Origin: Collinsella sp.
GTDB lineage: Bacteria; Actinomycetota; Coriobacteriia; Coriobacteriales; Coriobacteriaceae
Direction: 5' to 3'
Length of the DNA: 35,445 bases
NCBI GenBank assembly: GCA_019419545.1
Contig: DXZT01000043.1
Coordinates: forward strand, 32,530-67,974
Shown here: positions 33,545 through 35,445 of the stretch, one piece after another
Position numbering within the stretch: position 1 is the first letter of the stretch
Layout: every line of letters begins with the position of its first letter
Made by a program: the position numbers and the translations under genes
The notes under the pieces: model-generated
Seen by the model: the letters and a program-made list of their open reading frames with translations, nothing else
The model's database searches: none
What the model was told of the DNA's origin: nothing

Positions 33545-33572
33545 TTGCTGCCGCAGGCTCCGGTAATAGAAT
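33545..33572 (+). promoter_or_regulatory. putative promoter of the solute-binding gene
   Basis: TTGCTG (33545-33550), 16 bases, TAGAAT (33567-33572), 35 bases before the GTG. Confidence 0.4.
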
Positions 33573-33607
33573 GAAAATTCGGCTGCTGTTTTGATGAAAG
33601 GAGGCAC

Positions 33608-34450
33608 GTGCCCAGACGTATTAAACGAGGCGCTATCGTCTCGTTTGTGCTCATACTCTTTGTTGCCGTCTGTGCGGGCGCCCTGACGTATACCGTTCGA
33701 CGCAGTCCTTCCTCCTCGAATGAAGCCGATAAAGATCTCCCGGTGCTCAAGATTGGCGTTACGGATAATGACCCCTATGTGTATGTCGATACCACAGGCG
33801 ATTACGCCGGTATCGATATCGATATCGATATCGCCCGCGAGGCCTGCAAGCGTGCTGGTATCAAACCGCAATTTGTTGACATATCTTGGAATGATCGCGA
33901 TCGCCTGCTCAAAAACGGCGATATCGATTGTCTGTGGTGCGACTATTCACCCAATTATCGCGAAGACGATTATTACTGGACTGAGCCGTATCTGACCGTG
34001 ACAGTCTCGGTCGCCGCCAAGAAAACGAGTGGTATCAAGGGTTTGACGTCTCTCGATGGAAGCAAGACCATTGCGGTGATTGCGGGTTCGGTGAGTGAAC
34101 GCCGATTGCTTGCCGGGGACCTGGGTATCTCGCCGGATGTGCACATCAAATCATATGGCTCTGCCGAACTCTGCAAAGCTGCCCTGGTCAAAGGTTATGT
34201 TGACTGTTGGATGGCGGACGTTCAATCGCTCGACCGGCTCGTCGCGCAGTATCCCGGTGTTTATCACGTGTTTGCCGACAACGTTATGACAGTTGACCTG
34301 GGCGTTGCGTTTGAGAACAGCTATGAGGGGGAGTACGTCAAAAACCTCAATACCGTGCTGTTCGACATGGATCGGGACGGCACGATTGAGCGCATTGTGG
34401 GCAAGTACAAGGCGGGGGCGACGACGGACGGGCAAGGAGCGGAATCATGA
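33608..34450 (+). CDS. extracellular solute-binding protein family 3
   Basis: 280 aa, GTG start with AAAGGAGG upstream. A basic N-terminus and one hydrophobic segment (about residues 8-28) anchor or export it; the Cys22 context VAVC is not a good lipobox. The periplasmic-binding fold starts at LPVLKIGVTDNDPYVYVD and shows the family's G-D-x-A segment, here lengthened to AGIDIDIDIAREAC, and ends with a lobe containing DRDGTIERIVGKY. No ABC permease follows. The next gene overlaps the stop as ATGA and encodes a membrane segment, so I infer a periplasmic sensor input for a membrane kinase rather than a transporter. Ligand unknown; amino-acid-like compounds are typical. Confidence 0.85.
   Translation: MPRRIKRGAIVSFVLILFVAVCAGALTYTVRRSPSSSNEADKDLPVLKIGVTDNDPYVYVDTTGDYAGIDIDIDIAREACKRAGIKPQFVDISWNDRDRLLKNGDIDCLWCDYSPNYREDDYYWTEPYLTVTVSVAAKKTSGIKGLTSLDGSKTIAVIAGSVSERRLLAGDLGISPDVHIKSYGSAELCKAALVKGYVDCWMADVQSLDRLVAQYPGVYHVFADNVMTVDLGVAFENSYEGEYVKNLNTVLFDMDRDGTIERIVGKYKAGATTDGQGAES
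33811..33834 (+). repeat. in-frame TATCGA hexamer tract
   Basis: Three perfect TATCGA units and a fourth ending in C, coding for Ile-Asp repeats within the solute-binding gene. Each unit adds two residues without a frameshift. Confidence 0.8.
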
Positions 34451-34626
34451 CAAATGATGAGCACCGCTTACGCCGAAAGGCATTAGTCACCGCGGCTATC
34501 TGCGTTGTGGCCAGCGCTGCTTTGTTGGGTCTGCTGTATGTGGTCGGCACGCATCGCTGTCTCGATAAAACGCTTGGGTTTGGCCAGGAAACCATGGTGT
34601 TTTTAAAAAACGCCTGCGAAAAATAG
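34447..34626 (+). pseudogene. 5' stub of a membrane sensor gene cut by an ISL3-family element
   Basis: 59 codons: a charged start (MTNDEHRLRRKA), one transmembrane segment (about residues 12-34) and the short tail LGFGQETMVFLKNACEK. The ATG overlaps the stop of the solute-binding gene (ATGA). The stop codon TAG is made of TA from the host and the first G of GGCTCTTC, an ISL3-type terminal repeat, so the reading frame ends exactly where the element begins. I infer that the original gene continued, probably as a histidine-kinase-like sensor paired with the binding protein. A natural 59 aa membrane protein is the alternative. Confidence 0.5.
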
Positions 34627-35445
34627 GCTCTTCGGGGGTTTGTGTGGGTTAGCCGCCCGGTAAAAGCGCCCGCCTAGCAGCGGCGGCGCGCCTCGCGTAT
34701 CGTTGTTTTCCGACCAAAGAAAAAATGAACGCGCGAAGGAACGCCGCCATGCTGAACAGTCTACTCAAAAGGGCGCTCGGGCTCGAGCGCACCGTAATCG
34801 AGGGTGCGAGAATCGAGGGCGATTCCATAATCGTCTCCGTGAGGCCCAGGAGGGCCGCGCCGAGGTGCCCGGTGTGCGGGCGGCGCTGCGCCGCCTACGA
34901 CAGGCTCGGGCCCAGGCGCTGGAGGGCGCCCGACCTCGGCGCCGCCCGCTGCTATCTGGAGCACGCCCCCGTCAGGGCCAGCTGCCCGGAGCACGGCGTG
35001 CGCACCGCGCCCGTCCCCTGGGCGAGGTGCGCCTCGAGCAGGTTCGCCTCGGCCTTCGAGGACTGGGTCGCGTGGCTCGCGCTGCACATGTGCCGCAGCG
35101 CCCTGGCCGAGCTGGCGCGCGTCGACTGGCACACCGTCGGGGGCATCTGCGCGCGCGTCGAGGCGTCGCTGGAGGAGGCCGACGGGCGCGGCAGGCTCGA
35201 CGGGCTTCGCCGGATCGGCGTCGACGAGACGAGCTACAAGAGGGGCCAGAGGTACATGACCGTCGTGGTGGACCACGACCGCGGGAGGGTCGTGTGGGCC
35301 TGCAGGGGCCACGGGAAGGACAGGCTCAACGAGTTCCTCGACCTGCTGACGGATGAGCAGAGGGAGGCGATCGAGGTGGTCACGGCCGACGGTGTTAGCG
35401 CTACTGTAAAAACAACCATTTTGACCAACGCTCAACAACCAATCA
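34626..35445 (+). mobile_element. ISL3-family insertion sequence, left part
   Basis: The left end GGCTCTTCGGGGGTTTG at 34626 fits the GGCTCTT start known for ISL3 terminal repeats. The element is far richer in G and C than the neighbours. ISL3 elements usually leave 8-bp AT-rich duplications; the 8 bases before the end (AAAAATA type, 34618-34625) fit, but the right end is outside the window. The match to the family transposase stops near 35391. Confidence 0.75.
34749..35445 (+). CDS. ISL3-family transposase, incomplete and apparently interrupted
   Basis: Open to the window end (232 codons). The N-terminal zinc-finger part is CPVCGRRC with later Cys/His (about residues 41-85), then a helical DNA-binding region, then the start of the DDE domain: RIGVDETSYKRGQRYMTVVVDHDRGRVVW. 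The next conserved piece VVTADG (Asp214) is followed not by the expected ARW-type sequence but by an A/T-rich stretch from 35391 on that no longer looks like transposase. AAGGA precedes the ATG. Arg is mostly AGG/CGC and third positions are almost all G or C, unlike host genes. Two other long frames over the same DNA are shadows. Confidence 0.8.
   Translation, partial: MLNSLLKRALGLERTVIEGARIEGDSIIVSVRPRRAAPRCPVCGRRCAAYDRLGPRRWRAPDLGAARCYLEHAPVRASCPEHGVRTAPVPWARCASSRFASAFEDWVAWLALHMCRSALAELARVDWHTVGGICARVEASLEEADGRGRLDGLRRIGVDETSYKRGQRYMTVVVDHDRGRVVWACRGHGKDRLNEFLDLLTDEQREAIEVVTADGVSATVKTTILTNAQQPI

Noticed and set aside
31646..33871. 741-codon frame opposite tRNA-Gly, purB and the solute-binding gene
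   Set aside because: Crosses a tRNA, a terminator and purB; its end (ERATGLEPASVSLGS) is a typical false translation of tRNA-adjacent DNA.
34703..35438. Arg/Ala-rich frames on both strands over the insertion element
   Set aside because: The frame starting at 34749 has the ISL3 zinc finger and DDE motifs; the others are GC-driven shadows.

Overview
The window looks like the chromosomal replication-origin region of a Coriobacteriia actinobacterium, most likely a Collinsella-type gut species. I infer this from the fairly high GC content, the gene order gyrA-gyrB-dciA-recF-dnaN-dnaA | rpmH-rnpA-yidD-yidC-jag-rsmG-parA-parB, the PafBC-like WYL pair, and the SpaA/thioester adhesin. No database search was possible; identities come from motifs and synteny.

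Layout. 1-577: a tRNA cluster on the minus strand (Ile-GAT, Ala-TGC, second Ile-GAT cut by the window edge), a long palindrome and the gyrA terminator. 578-11712: a leftward replication block gyrA, gyrB, dciA (DUF721), recF, dnaN, dnaA, and directly upstream of dnaA a GHKL ATPase fused to a winged helix. 11713-12057: the divergent spacer from which rpmH-rnpA-yidD-yidC-jag run rightward, followed by rsmG, three evenly spaced parS sites, parA, parB and a small membrane protein (to 17097). 17296-22287: rlmN (minus), then ddl and an exonuclease-helicase DinG protein (plus). 22284-24210: two WYL regulators (minus). 24409-27825: a very large M28-like membrane protein and a one-helix membrane protein. 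27892-31323: an LPATG-anchored thioester-domain adhesin (minus). 31621-33466: tRNA-Gly(CCC) with duplicated copies of its 3' end, then purB. 33608-34625: a solute-binding protein and what appears to be the 5' stub of a membrane sensor gene cut by an ISL3-family element, which runs to the window end and itself seems interrupted near 35391.

How it works together. Genes left of about 11.8 kb are read leftward and most genes to the right are read rightward, so the forks diverge from the dnaA region. Both the dnaA-dnaN gap (with a strongly AT-rich tract) and the spacer upstream of the dnaA operon carry a shared 19-base motif and TTTTCAACA-like boxes instead of canonical TTATCCACA. DnaA has changed residues in its DNA-contacting signature, which makes a co-diverged, bipartite origin plausible. 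ParABS sits 3-4 kb away and three parS copies lie exactly 39 bp apart.

The most unusual items are the GHKL-winged-helix gene coupled to dnaA, the non-standard DnaA/box pair, the M28-like protein whose metal site looks degenerate and is split by an approximately 680-residue disordered insert, Phe and Glu at the two main quinolone positions of GyrA, and the nested mobile-element junctions at the right end.
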